From NCBI GenBank assembly GCA_025057975.1, contig JANWUV010000012.1:1-64000 (forward strand): DNA of 64,000 bases, given 5' to 3'. Origin of the DNA: Chloracidobacterium sp. (GTDB lineage: Bacteria; Acidobacteriota; Blastocatellia; Chloracidobacteriales; Chloracidobacteriaceae). Below are positions 46,634 to 56,194 of the stretch, piece after piece. The position numbers and the translations under genes are program-made. Below the pieces are notes generated by a model. That model had not been told where the DNA came from and made no database searches. It saw only the letters and a program-made list of their open reading frames with translations. Positions within the stretch are counted from its first letter, which is position 1; each line of letters begins with the position of its first letter.

Positions 46634-47515
46634 TCACATTTTTGACCCGAGAAGGCGCTGCGTGTAGGCTTCACGTCCGACAGCGCGACAGACCCAACAT
46701 CGCCATCCGGCGTTTGTGCCTGCTTGTCGCGCCGCTTCACTCGTCGCTGCGTCTGCGAACAACCCGAAGACCACACCGCCGCTGCCTGACATCCGCGCCA
46801 CCGACGCGCCCCATGCACGAAGTCGGTCACGCGCTTCGCGCACCACGGAAAAGTCTTCAAAGACGACAGCTTCGAGGTCATTCCCCGCTTGCCGCCAATC
46901 CACGTCGGCCTGCGAGGAAGCCGCCAGTGTACGAACGGCGGCGGCGGTTGTCAACCCTGCGTTGAGTCGCCGAAACACCGGCCCGGTCGGTACTGACACA
47001 TTGGGATGGATAAGCACGATCGACGGCAACTCGGCATCCGGCAGCGGATGAATCAGATCACCACGTCCTAAGCCCAGCGCCGTTCCCCCAACAAGGAAAA
47101 AGGGGACATCAGCGCCGAGTTGCGTTGCGATGTGGTGCAGTTCTGCGTCGGAGACGTTGACCGCCCACAATTGCCGCAAGGCAAGCAACGTCACAGCGGC
47201 GTCGCTGCTGCCGCCACCTAAGCCAGCTTGCATTGGGATGCGTTTCTGAAGGTGGATGCGTGCACCCTGCCGCGTCTGCCCAGCGGCTTGGAGCGCCTGG
47301 GCAGCGCGTACGACAAGATTACGTTCATCACATACCAGCGTCGGGTCGTCACAGGTCAGGTGAATGCCCGGCGTCGCCGTCGCCTCGATTTCGAGGCGGT
47401 CGTGCAGGTCTATGGTCTGAAAAACCGTTCGCAGTTCGTGGTAGCCGTCGGGACGACGCCCAATAACTTCCAGCGACAGGTTGATTTTGGCGAAAGCGGG
47501 AAAAACAGTCGGCAT
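46634..47515 (-). CDS. ispE: 4-(cytidine 5'-diphospho)-2-C-methyl-D-erythritol kinase
   Basis: 293 residues, normal length. AFAKINLSLEVIGRRPDGYHEL at the start, the GHMP ATP loop PMQAGLGGGSSDAA and the C-terminal ARMSGSGGVVFGLF identify IspE of the non-mevalonate isoprenoid pathway. It heads the run ispE / tRNA-Gln / prs / rplY / pth. Confidence 0.95.
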   Translation of the reverse strand: MPTVFPAFAKINLSLEVIGRRPDGYHELRTVFQTIDLHDRLEIEATATPGIHLTCDDPTLVCDERNLVVRAAQALQAAGQTRQGARIHLQKRIPMQAGLGGGSSDAAVTLLALRQLWAVNVSDAELHHIATQLGADVPFFLVGGTALGLGRGDLIHPLPDAELPSIVLIHPNVSVPTGPVFRRLNAGLTTAAAVRTLAASSQADVDWRQAGNDLEAVVFEDFSVVREARDRLRAWGASVARMSGSGGVVFGLFADAATSEAARQAGTNAGWRCWVCRAVGREAYTQRLLGSKM

Positions 47516-47715
47516 TGGCCCAGCAATGAAGCAGCTTGCTTTGTAAGGTCGGCGACATCGTTATCGGCGCACGAATGCTACAGGCCGCTGCGGCGTACAC
47601 CAAGCAAGCTGGCTTGCGCCCTGCGCAGAGTTGAGCGCGCTATCAGCAGCCTGCTAAGAATCAGCGCCAGTCGGAGGCGTTTGGCCTAACTGCCGTTCGC
47701 TGCGATGGCATTCGT

Positions 47716-49242
47716 CTAGGGATTCCTACGCTTCACAAAATAAATTTCACCGTCCGCAAGTTTTACTAGGGAGGTGATTTCGGCGACGCTTTTGAGCTGT
47801 TCGACTCGATTCAGCGACTCACCAAGATAGGCGTGCTTGAATCGCACCAAGTAGGCTTGTCCGGACTCCGGCCAAGAGGATCGCACCTGAAACGGCAAAT
47901 GCCTTGCCTGAATGTGAACGAGGAAGTAAAGCCCTTCTGGGTCGTTGGTATAGATTGGTTGGCGGGCAAAGTAGGCTTGGTGTTGCCGTATGTATTGGAT
48001 GGTTTCGCTTCGCCGCCAGTGGACAGCCTGATAGCCCTGTCCGTTGTGGTGGGCCTCAATCGCCAGCGTCGTCGTAGCGACGGCTGGGTATGCAAACCAG
48101 ATAATCAGTCCGAAGACCACCGGAAACCGCCTGTAATGGCGGGGCGATTCTTTACGTACACTGAAGTGCAGGAATTGGGAAAAGAAGCACAGTACAGCGA
48201 TTACAAGCGGGATAAAGATCGGAGACAGCAGGCGATGGTCAATGGGATCATACAAAACACAAACAGCTGAAAGGATGATAAAAGTGGAATATACAATGAT
48301 AAAGATGGGAGTGTAGGTAAGTTCAAACATTTTCTTCTGCAAGCTTTGGTAAAGATAAGCGCCTAGGAAAAAGAAAAAGGCGGTAAGCACCAATGATGAA
48401 AAAATGATCCAAGTAACCTTGCTCAACTTTGCAGATGGGTAGAAAAAACAATCAAGAAGTACATCCCCAAACAAAATGAGAACTTGGTGAGGAGTTAGCA
48501 CAGAAGCCATCCGAGGACCTAAAAACGTACCAGAGACAACATAGTTTCTTATGATCCACAAACCAATGGGCAGCGATGAAACTAAGAAAAAGATGCAACA
48601 TCGTGCGAAACCTACTTTCAGGTTCTTTATGTGAAGAAGAAGAAGGAGAATGATGCTGGAAATGATAACAGTAACTCCAGCGTAGCGAGTTAGGCATGAG
48701 CATCCTGTAATGATTGCACTTAGGAATAGGTACTTAGCTTTCCTGTTTATAGCAAAGTTGTTGATGAGATTTAGATGAATCATTAAGAGAAAAATGAAAA
48801 GCAGTTCACTCCATGCAAAAACTGACACCCAAAATATTGGTACACTAGCTATAACTGAAAGACAGGTTAGAATTGATAAGCCGAATGAATTGGTTACTGA
48901 GAAGGATGCTGTTCCAGCGAGGTAGATGACGGCAGCATAAAGCATCAAGTTGAGAAAGAGCGCGGCAGCGACGCCGTCCAAGTTGAAGAGACGCATCAAT
49001 CCCGCCAGCACAAATGGGTACAAAGGTGGTTGTGAGACGAGAGGTTCACCGTGATAAGAAGTCAGGCCTGCGCCTTCGAGGATATGCTGTGCAACCGCCA
49101 AGTAGCTGACGGAATCTGGCGACAGTCCGACGCCATGGCGCGAAAGGGTCAACCAGAGCGCGCCGGTGCCGCATAGGCCAAGCAACCCCAGCCCGACCTC
49201 CTGTTGCCACGATAGCGTTGATGGAGCAGCGACGGTCGGCAT
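47716..49242 (-). CDS. polytopic membrane glycosyltransferase-like protein with AT-rich core
   Basis: 508 residues, about 11 membrane segments and a soluble C-terminal domain of about 110 residues. The first periplasmic loop has LSPDSVSYLAVAQHILEGAGLTSYHGEPLVSQPPLYPFVLAGLM, whose Asp-Ser/Tyr pattern and PPLYP match GT39/PMT-type lipid-linked sugar transferases. No catalytic assignment is certain. Base composition changes sharply inside the gene: both ends look like the rest of the window, whereas about 48150-48950 is near 35-43% GC in the lines I counted (for example 19 of 60 at 48241-48300, against 41 of 60 at 49141-49200). Confidence 0.82.
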   Translation of the reverse strand: MPTVAAPSTLSWQQEVGLGLLGLCGTGALWLTLSRHGVGLSPDSVSYLAVAQHILEGAGLTSYHGEPLVSQPPLYPFVLAGLMRLFNLDGVAAALFLNLMLYAAVIYLAGTASFSVTNSFGLSILTCLSVIASVPIFWVSVFAWSELLFIFLLMIHLNLINNFAINRKAKYLFLSAIITGCSCLTRYAGVTVIISSIILLLLLHIKNLKVGFARCCIFFLVSSLPIGLWIIRNYVVSGTFLGPRMASVLTPHQVLILFGDVLLDCFFYPSAKLSKVTWIIFSSLVLTAFFFFLGAYLYQSLQKKMFELTYTPIFIIVYSTFIILSAVCVLYDPIDHRLLSPIFIPLVIAVLCFFSQFLHFSVRKESPRHYRRFPVVFGLIIWFAYPAVATTTLAIEAHHNGQGYQAVHWRRSETIQYIRQHQAYFARQPIYTNDPEGLYFLVHIQARHLPFQVRSSWPESGQAYLVRFKHAYLGESLNRVEQLKSVAEITSLVKLADGEIYFVKRRNP

Positions 49243-49284
49243 GACGAGTGCGCGAAAAAGCGGCTTTCAGCAGAATGTTCGGCG

Positions 49285-49944
49285 TTACGGGGCGAGGTGG
49301 AGCAAGGCTTCTGTCAACGATGGAAAAATTCGCGCTGCAAGCTGCTGAGCCTCTCTGGACGGCGCTTTGAAGTCAGGGATCATCACCACTGTTACGCCGG
49401 CCGCATGGGCGGCGGACACACCCGGATCGGAGTCTTCAAACGCCAACACCCGTTCCGGCGCAACACCGAGCTTGGCGCAGGCGACAAGGTAGATATCCGG
49501 CGACGGCTTCGGACGGGCCGCTTCATCGCCGGTGACGGTCACAGGAAAACGCCGGTCAAGGCCAGTACGCGCCAGACGCGCCTTGGCCGCCGGACGCTGG
49601 GTTGATGTCGCCAGCGCCTTGGGCAAACGGAGTTCGTCCACTTTGGCCAGCATCTCCCACACACCCGGCTTCACCGGGATGGGCTCTTCGGCAAAGTAAA
49701 CATTTTCGTAGTAGAGGACACGCTCATGAAAAGCCGGCATTGGAACGCTGTCGCCGAAATGGTCGAGGACAATTTGCAGGGCGTCGGCGCGCGAACGACC
49801 AACGAGCCGACCGTAAAAGGTTGGGGTAATGGTGAAGCCGCAGTCGGCGGCGGCACGTTGCCACGACCGGCAGTAAAGGCTTTCCGTGTCTATGAGGAGG
49901 CCGTCCATGTCAAAGATGATGGCGGCGAAATCACTCAGTTTCAT
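49285..49944 (-). CDS. HAD-IA hydrolase (phosphoglucomutase/sugar phosphatase type)
   Basis: 219 residues from the ATG at 49944. All HAD motifs are present: FDMDGLLIDTES (nucleophile and acid/base Asp), ALATSTQRP, Lys in RPKPSPDIYL, and EDSDPGVSAAHAAG. The cap inserted after motif I is helical, subfamily IA. These act as sugar-phosphate phosphatases or beta-phosphoglucomutases; substrate unknown. It follows the large kinase gene by about 110 bases and precedes the membrane transferase gene by 42. Confidence 0.93.
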   Translation of the reverse strand: MKLSDFAAIIFDMDGLLIDTESLYCRSWQRAAADCGFTITPTFYGRLVGRSRADALQIVLDHFGDSVPMPAFHERVLYYENVYFAEEPIPVKPGVWEMLAKVDELRLPKALATSTQRPAAKARLARTGLDRRFPVTVTGDEAARPKPSPDIYLVACAKLGVAPERVLAFEDSDPGVSAAHAAGVTVVMIPDFKAPSREAQQLAARIFPSLTEALLHLAP

Positions 49945-50055
49945 TGCCGACCAGTCGCCAGACAGGGCGGGCCGGCGAGCGTTTTGGCGCGTCCGCCGCC
50001 GGGCAACCAAAACGAGCCAACAGTTGCTTTCCACAAGCCAGGCGCCGAAAGCGTC

Positions 50056-53000
50056 TTATTCTCCATACGTTTCCCGCCACTCCGCGTGGAACGGCTCGAT
50101 GACCCGCGCGAAGTGGCGGGGATTGACCGTTGGACTAAGGTTCGCTTGAAGGTCTTCGATGACAGCACGCGCCTTGGCCAAATCAGCGCGCGCCACATCC
50201 ATTTGGCGCAGCAGCCGGTGACAGCGGGCTGACATCACAGCAATACGCCACTGCCAAGGCCGCGCCGTCGCGTCCGGCAGTACCGTCGCCGCCTGCTGCA
50301 CCAGCTCCAGCGCCTCAACCGGATGCCGATCCAGACAGTGCCAATCCGCCAACGCCAGCAAAGCGTCGCACTCGGCGGCGCGGTCGCTGATCGCCGACAA
50401 CAGCTTATGGGCGGACTGAAAACACACTACGGCCGCCCCAAGTTCCTCACGCTGTCGGTAGGCATACCCAATGCACAACGTCGCTAGCCCTTCCAGTTGA
50501 CGGTTGCCAATGCGCAGAGCAATGTCCAGCGCCGCCTGACCCTGCTCAAGCGCCTGCGAGAGGTCGCCCAGCCGAACCAAGCACTCTGCAATGTTGATGC
50601 GTTCAATGCACTCGCTGCGCGGGCGATTGAGGTCCTGCGTCAACTGACGCGCCCGCTGGAAGCGTTCAATGGCGGCTTCATACTCGCCCTGCAACCGGAG
50701 TACAACCCCCATGATGCTGGTGGCGATGGAAGCGCCTAAAGGATCGGCCAGCCGTTCGGCGGCGGCTATCCCTTCCTGAGCCAGCGCCATCGCTTTAGCG
50801 AACTCACCCTGCCGGGCGCGGACAAACGCGCCTTCGCGCAGCGCCAGCGCTTCCACCTGCCGATCCCGGATGGCGCGTCCCAACGTCAGCGCCTTATCAA
50901 GCGAATCCGCCGCCCGTGTGAACTGCCCAAGGCGGCCGTACAGGGTACCAATCACCGCCATGGTGCGCGCCTCGGCACGCTTGTCGCCTGTGCGACGCAA
51001 CACCTCAAGCGCCTGATGGCAGTACAACAAAGCCGAGGAATACTCGCTGCGCGCCTCACACAACTCACCAAGCGCCGCCAGCGTGCGACCGCGCAGGTGC
51101 TCGTCCTGCGACGGCCGCGCCAGCGTCTGCGCAAGCTGAAGCTTCTTTTCAGCCTCATCCAGTCGCCCAATGTGGACGAGGAGTTGCCCGTAGTTGAGGT
51201 TGAAGTCGGTCAGCAGGCGCAGTTGCTCCACCGGCACGTTGTCAAACGACGCCTCTTTTTCGTCGAAGATCACATCTACGAGAATGTTCAAGCGCCGTTC
51301 GGCTTCTTCGGCCCAGCCGAAGTACTTGAGCGCCTCGTCAATCGCCCAGCTGCGCCAAGCCTGAGCGCCGGCGGCGGCAGCGTACCGCAGGGTTGGAAGG
51401 TGTTCGGCGGCCTGATGGAAATGGTAGGCGAGTTCACCGGCCAGCCGCCCGCCGCGCCCTGTCGCTGTGGCCGCCCGCTCCAAGGCGTGGCCGACGGCGG
51501 CGTGCGTCGTTCGGCGACGACGGCGATTGAGCCGGTTGTAGAGCACTTTCTGTACCGTACCGTGCCGAAAGCGGTAACTGTCCTCTTCCGCGTCCGTCAA
51601 CTCGGTGATGATGCCCTGCGCCAGACCCTCTTCGACGGCGGCGAGCACCTCGCGCTCCGGGCGTTCCGTCACCGCCAGCAGTAAGTCAAAAGTAAAGTCC
51701 ATCCCGATGACGGCCGCCTGCGACAGAAGCTCCAGCGCCGCCGGTGACAGTCGAGAAAACGTCGCCTCCACCACCTCAATCACCGACGGCGGCAGGGAAA
51801 CATCCGTCAGCGGTGGAAACACCCAACCATCGTCCTGCCATCGAACATGCTGGCACTGCGCTAAATGACGCAGAATTTCCGCCAGAAAGAAGGGATTGCC
51901 GCGTGTTTCCGCGTGAAGACGCGCAACCGTGGCGGGCGCGACCTTCACCTTAGGAAAGGTCGCGTACACAAGGGCTGTCGCGTCTTCCAGCGATAGCGGC
52001 TCTAGCGTCAGAGACTCAAATCCGACCGACTGATTGACGGCGCGCATCCAGTGGCGCAGCGGATGCTGTTCGGTCAGCGATTCCGTCCGCGCCGTCAACA
52101 CCAACATCAGCCGCAAACCCGACATCGAGCGCGCCAAATAGGCCAGCATGTCCAGACTGAGTTCGTCGGCGAAGTGCGCGTCGTCCACACACAAAATGGT
52201 GACTTGCCGATGCGCCAGCGCCGTATAGAGCGCTACGAGGTAGTCAAACGCTAAAAAGCGTTCATGCTGATTTTCAGACTGGACAGCGTCGCAGAAATGG
52301 AGGAAACCATCCTCGGTGGCGAATTCAAGCGCCACACGTTCCGCCAGCGGCCCGAACATTTGCTGCAACTCGGCTGGCTCATGCGCTTCAAGCAGTAACT
52401 GCAACGTCCCGCGCAGACTGTCGTAAAACGACTTGTACGGCGTGCCCTGCCCAGCCTCGTAGAAGGGCATGCTGAGAAACGTCACCTCAAAGCCAGCAAG
52501 CCGCCGCCGGAACTCGTGAAGCAGGCGGGTTTTGCCAATGCCAGTCGGCCCTAGCACCAGCACAGGCTGCCCGCGTCCGGCCACCGTCCGGTCATACATT
52601 TCGTGCAGTTTATGTAGTTCGGCCGTCCGCCCAACAAAGGCGTTGAAGTTCGGGTGAGTCTGCAGCGCCGCTTCATCCACACCCTGCCGGTAGACCCGGC
52701 CCGGCGCGCGCTGTTTGGCGACAGCCAGCGCCTGCCCACCCGCATCAAGTAAGCCCACGCCCGTTGTGGCGTCGTCAGGTGAAACAACGACGGCGATTGT
52801 GACCTGTACGGTGACGCCGCCCGGCACCTCAGCGCGTAGAAAGCGCTGCGTCGCCAACTGCTGGATCATGCGGTCGGCGAACACAATGGCATCGGGCGCT
52901 GTGCTCCCCGGCAACAGAATGGCGAACTCGTCGCCGCCGAGACGTGCGACAACCCCTAACTCGCCGACATGCTCGCGCAGCCAGTGCGCCAACTCGCGCA

Positions 53001-54306
53001 GGAGATTGTCCCCCACAGCGTAGCCGAACCGTTCATTGTAGGCTTTCATGCCGTCTACGCCGACCAGCAGCAGGGAAGCCGTCCGGCGTGCGGCGACCAG
53101 GCTTTCCACCTCCTGCTTGAGAAAGGTCAAGTTGCGAATGCCAGTCAGACTGTCATACCGAAGCGTTCCCGACCGGCGCACAACAACGTTGCGAAGCGAC
53201 GGGTGGTCGGCGGCGCCCCCGCTGGTCGGCGGCGTGAGCGGCCCGGTCATCTCGCGGGTCGGCGGCGCCGCAAAGCCGCTCATTTCGTGGGTTGGCGGTG
53301 GGACAAAGCCGCCCGGTGAACTGGTCAAACGCAGCGCACCGCTTGGACGCGCGCCTGAAGCCAGTGGGCGCGTATTTGTCAGCGATAGACTCAAATCCTG
53401 CGCAAGCTCAGCGGCGGTTTGCGGACGGCGCGCCGGATCTTTTTCTAGCGCCCGCATCACGACGTGTTCCAGCGCCCAGCTCAGGTCAGGGTTGAGGTCG
53501 CGCGGTCGGCGTGGCGTTTCCGTCGCCTGCTGAATGATGACCGCCGAGACCGTGCGTGCGTTGAAAGGCACAGTTCCTGTCAACAGCTCGTAGAGGATAA
53601 TGCCCAGGCTGTACACATCCGACCGCGGGTCAAGCGGCTCGCTCCGGCACTGCTCCGGCGACATGTAGTGCGGCGTGCCGACCATCAAGCCGTGCTCGGT
53701 CAACTTGGTCATAGCGGAAGCGGCTGCTTGTTCGTGCAGCTCGGCGACGCCGAAATCTACGACTTTGACCACCTCCGAACCGTCCCGCATCCGGGCCAGC
53801 ATGATGTTCTCCGGCTTGAGATCACGGTGCAGGATGCCCTCCTGATGGGCGGCGTGGATAGCCGCGCACACGCTGGTCATAATGGCGACGGCCCGCTCCG
53901 GGCTGAGGCGACCAACGCGCTTGAGTTCATCCCGCAGCGACTCGCCAGTGATGTATTCCATCACCATGTAGGCGCGACCGTCCGGCAGCGTCCCGAAATC
54001 GTAAATCGTGACAACGTTGGGGTGTTTGATGCGGGCCGCAGCGCGTACTTCACGCTGAAAGCGCGCCACCGCCAACGGAATAGCCCGCGATTCCGGCGTC
54101 AGCACCTTAATCGCCGCCGTATCGCCGATTTGCAGCCGCGTCGCTGCATAGACTGTCGCCATGCCGCCGACGCCAAGGACACGCTCAATGCGGTACTTGC
54201 CGTCTACGGTCATGCCCAGAAGTGGGTCGGTTTGGTCCTCGGCCGTAGCAGTTGTCGGCGGCGACTCGTGTTCAGTCATGCTGCGTGCGGCTGATGACGT
54301 GACCAT
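50056..54306 (-). CDS. Ser/Thr kinase - GGDEF - AAA-like ATPase - TPR fusion protein
   Basis: 1416 residues from the ATG at 54306 (ATG 54279 is an alternative). Domains in order: a complete protein kinase (about 37-300: GVGGMATVY, Lys in TAAIKVL, HRDLKPEN, VVDFGVAE, GTPHYMSPEQ); a Pro/Thr-rich linker; a GGDEF domain (about 385-545) with DSLTGIRN, RLGGDEF (about 456); an AAA/STAND-type ATPase (Walker A GPTGIGKT about 585, Walker B ILCVDDAH); and a TPR region (about 960-1410). In the GGDEF domain the usual DID metal site reads GVD, so the first metal-binding Asp is Gly, and no RxxD inhibitory site precedes RLGGDEF. No membrane segment is evident. Kinase-ATPase-TPR proteins are known (PknK-like); the inserted GGDEF domain is what is unusual. 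Confidence 0.92.
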   Translation of the reverse strand: MVTSSAARSMTEHESPPTTATAEDQTDPLLGMTVDGKYRIERVLGVGGMATVYAATRLQIGDTAAIKVLTPESRAIPLAVARFQREVRAAARIKHPNVVTIYDFGTLPDGRAYMVMEYITGESLRDELKRVGRLSPERAVAIMTSVCAAIHAAHQEGILHRDLKPENIMLARMRDGSEVVKVVDFGVAELHEQAAASAMTKLTEHGLMVGTPHYMSPEQCRSEPLDPRSDVYSLGIILYELLTGTVPFNARTVSAVIIQQATETPRRPRDLNPDLSWALEHVVMRALEKDPARRPQTAAELAQDLSLSLTNTRPLASGARPSGALRLTSSPGGFVPPPTHEMSGFAAPPTREMTGPLTPPTSGGAADHPSLRNVVVRRSGTLRYDSLTGIRNLTFLKQEVESLVAARRTASLLLVGVDGMKAYNERFGYAVGDNLLRELAHWLREHVGELGVVARLGGDEFAILLPGSTAPDAIVFADRMIQQLATQRFLRAEVPGGVTVQVTIAVVVSPDDATTGVGLLDAGGQALAVAKQRAPGRVYRQGVDEAALQTHPNFNAFVGRTAELHKLHEMYDRTVAGRGQPVLVLGPTGIGKTRLLHEFRRRLAGFEVTFLSMPFYEAGQGTPYKSFYDSLRGTLQLLLEAHEPAELQQMFGPLAERVALEFATEDGFLHFCDAVQSENQHERFLAFDYLVALYTALAHRQVTILCVDDAHFADELSLDMLAYLARSMSGLRLMLVLTARTESLTEQHPLRHWMRAVNQSVGFESLTLEPLSLEDATALVYATFPKVKVAPATVARLHAETRGNPFFLAEILRHLAQCQHVRWQDDGWVFPPLTDVSLPPSVIEVVEATFSRLSPAALELLSQAAVIGMDFTFDLLLAVTERPEREVLAAVEEGLAQGIITELTDAEEDSYRFRHGTVQKVLYNRLNRRRRRTTHAAVGHALERAATATGRGGRLAGELAYHFHQAAEHLPTLRYAAAAGAQAWRSWAIDEALKYFGWAEEAERRLNILVDVIFDEKEASFDNVPVEQLRLLTDFNLNYGQLLVHIGRLDEAEKKLQLAQTLARPSQDEHLRGRTLAALGELCEARSEYSSALLYCHQALEVLRRTGDKRAEARTMAVIGTLYGRLGQFTRAADSLDKALTLGRAIRDRQVEALALREGAFVRARQGEFAKAMALAQEGIAAAERLADPLGASIATSIMGVVLRLQGEYEAAIERFQRARQLTQDLNRPRSECIERINIAECLVRLGDLSQALEQGQAALDIALRIGNRQLEGLATLCIGYAYRQREELGAAVVCFQSAHKLLSAISDRAAECDALLALADWHCLDRHPVEALELVQQAATVLPDATARPWQWRIAVMSARCHRLLRQMDVARADLAKARAVIEDLQANLSPTVNPRHFARVIEPFHAEWRETYGE

Positions 54307-54324
54307 CTACATCTGCAATGTAGA
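54306..54324. promoter_or_regulatory. inverted repeat next to the kinase-GGDEF start
   Basis: Arms TCTACAT (54306-54312) and ATGTAGA (54318-54324) around CTGCA, touching the ATG at 54306. An operator or a 5' hairpin affecting initiation is possible; if the ATG at 54279 is used the repeat lies in the leader. Confidence 0.35.
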
Positions 54325-54533
54325 CGATCACCATAGAAAAACCGAGTCGTAGGGTTCGTTGAAACAGGCGTCTGCGTGCCACTAAACGGTATGTGCCGAC
54401 GTGAGGCGAAGTCAAGCAATGGTTGGCGCTCGGCGGCATTGACCTTCGGAGCGAAGATTGACGTACAAGTGAAGGTGCGTAATATCACCTTCCATCACTC
54501 CGCCCGGCGGTTTTCGGCCCTAGTTGGTGATCC

Positions 54534-54914
54534 ATGCGTGTTGAGTTGGCGAAAACCTTTACCTTTGAGGCAGCCCACCACCTGCCCTATGTCCCGCCCG
54601 ACCACAAGTGCCGCCGCCTCCATGGTCACAGTTACCGGGTTGAGATCGTCGTCCGTGGCGACGTGGACCCCGAACTCGGCTGGTTGATGGACTTTGACCA
54701 GATCGCGCAGGCGTTTGAACCCATTCGGCTTCAGCTTGACCACTACTACCTCAACGAGATTCCCGGACTTGAAAACCCCACCAGCGAAATCTTGGCGCGT
54801 TGGATTTGGGAACGACTGGTGCCGACGTTGCCTTGCTTGTACCGGGTGAGCATTGCCGAGACATGCGCTTCGGCCTGCCACTACTACGGCGAAGTCGCCG
54901 AAACCTCGCCGTGA
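54534..54914 (+). CDS. queD: 6-carboxy-5,6,7,8-tetrahydropterin synthase
   Basis: 126 residues. The zinc ligands are His15 (FEAAHHL), His30 and His32 (RLHGHSY); the catalytic Cys is Cys26 in DHKCRRLHGH, with Asp69/His70 in LDHYYLNE and a late Glu in IAETC. QueD converts dihydroneopterin triphosphate to the carboxytetrahydropterin precursor of queuosine and other 7-deazaguanines. queC and queE are not in the window. The MFS gene follows after 12 bases. Confidence 0.94.
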   Translation: MRVELAKTFTFEAAHHLPYVPPDHKCRRLHGHSYRVEIVVRGDVDPELGWLMDFDQIAQAFEPIRLQLDHYYLNEIPGLENPTSEILARWIWERLVPTLPCLYRVSIAETCASACHYYGEVAETSP

Positions 54915-54926
54915 GATGGAACGCCT

Positions 54927-56159
54927 ATGCAGTCGGAGTCGGACAGGGTCATGCGGCGCGCGTCATGGCTGATTTTCCTAGTGACGTTGGTTGACCAGAT
55001 TGGGTGGGGGATGGTTGTCCCCATTTTGCCGACGTATGCGCGGGCGTTCGGCGGCTCGCCGGTGGTCGTTGGGTGGCTGTTGGCTGCCTATTCCATTGTG
55101 CAGTTGCTGTGTGCGCCGGCTATTGGGCGACTTTCTGATCGCAAGGGTCGCAAGCCGCTGCTGTTGGCGTGCATGGGGGGGTCAACGGTTGCGGCGGCGG
55201 CGACTGGCGCAGCGTCGTTACTGACCGACCACACGCTGGCGCTAGGCGTGTTGTTTGCGGCGCGCGCGCTAGACGGCGCAACGGGCGGCAATACGGCGCT
55301 GGCTATGAGCTACGCCAGCGATGTCGCGCCGCCGGAGCGACGCGCGCAGAGCCTAGGGATGATCGGCGCGGCGATTGGTCTGGGCTACACCATCGGCCCC
55401 GCGCTCGGTGGGCTGGTCGCCCACTACACCGACGCTGCGACGCCGTTTTACGTCGCTGCCGGCCTAGCTCTAGCCAACGGGCTGGCGATGTGGTGGCTGC
55501 TGCCGGAGAGCCTGTCCCCTGAACGCCGCGCCGAAGCTGCGTCCAACCATTACGCCGGCGATGTGGCTTCCCTGTGGACCTGGCTGCGCCATCCACAACT
55601 CGGCCCGCTGTTCGTCATTAACTTTCTGTTCATTGTGGCGGCGTCCTGCTACCAGATGATGCTGCCGCTCTACACCAACCTGCGGTTTTCGCTGGAGGAG
55701 CGTGACAATAGCTATCTGTTCGCTTTCCTCGGCCTGACGATGACAATTGTACAAGCCGGCTGCATTCGTCCGCTGGTACATCGGTTTGGGGAACGCTCCG
55801 TGTTTGTCTTCGGCGTTAGCTTGCTGACGACGACGCTGGCGGCAGCCCCGTTGGCGGATGCCGTCGCCGGTTTGGTTTGGCTGTGCGCCGGTATGGGCGT
55901 CGGAACGGCGCTCGCCAACCCGACGCTGCTGGCGTTGCTCACCAATCAAGCCGAGGAGGAGGAACGCGGCGAAGTCTTGGGGGTCGCTGCTTCCGTCGCT
56001 GGTCTCGGACGGATTCTGGCGCCTGCTTGGTGTGGGTACGCCGTGAAGCACGTTTCCATCGTGTCCCCGTTTGTAACCGGCGCTGCCGTCGCAGCATTAG
56101 CGACGGCAATGTTTGTCGCGTTCGTCACGATAAAAACAACGGCATCGGCTCGGTCGTAA
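54927..56159 (+). CDS. MFS efflux transporter (TetA-like)
   Basis: 410 residues, twelve membrane segments. The motif-A loop reads GRLSDRKGRKPLL between segments two and three, and GAAIGLGYTIGPALGG is the antiporter motif C of drug/H+ exporters of 12-TM type. This makes a proton-driven exporter of the TetA class likely; the substrate is not predictable and no resistance should be inferred. Located right after queD. Confidence 0.92.
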   Translation: MQSESDRVMRRASWLIFLVTLVDQIGWGMVVPILPTYARAFGGSPVVVGWLLAAYSIVQLLCAPAIGRLSDRKGRKPLLLACMGGSTVAAAATGAASLLTDHTLALGVLFAARALDGATGGNTALAMSYASDVAPPERRAQSLGMIGAAIGLGYTIGPALGGLVAHYTDAATPFYVAAGLALANGLAMWWLLPESLSPERRAEAASNHYAGDVASLWTWLRHPQLGPLFVINFLFIVAASCYQMMLPLYTNLRFSLEERDNSYLFAFLGLTMTIVQAGCIRPLVHRFGERSVFVFGVSLLTTTLAAAPLADAVAGLVWLCAGMGVGTALANPTLLALLTNQAEEEERGEVLGVAASVAGLGRILAPAWCGYAVKHVSIVSPFVTGAAVAALATAMFVAFVTIKTTASARS

Positions 56160-56194
56160 GCCTGCTCTACGTACGCCTCTGGGAGGATTCGCCT

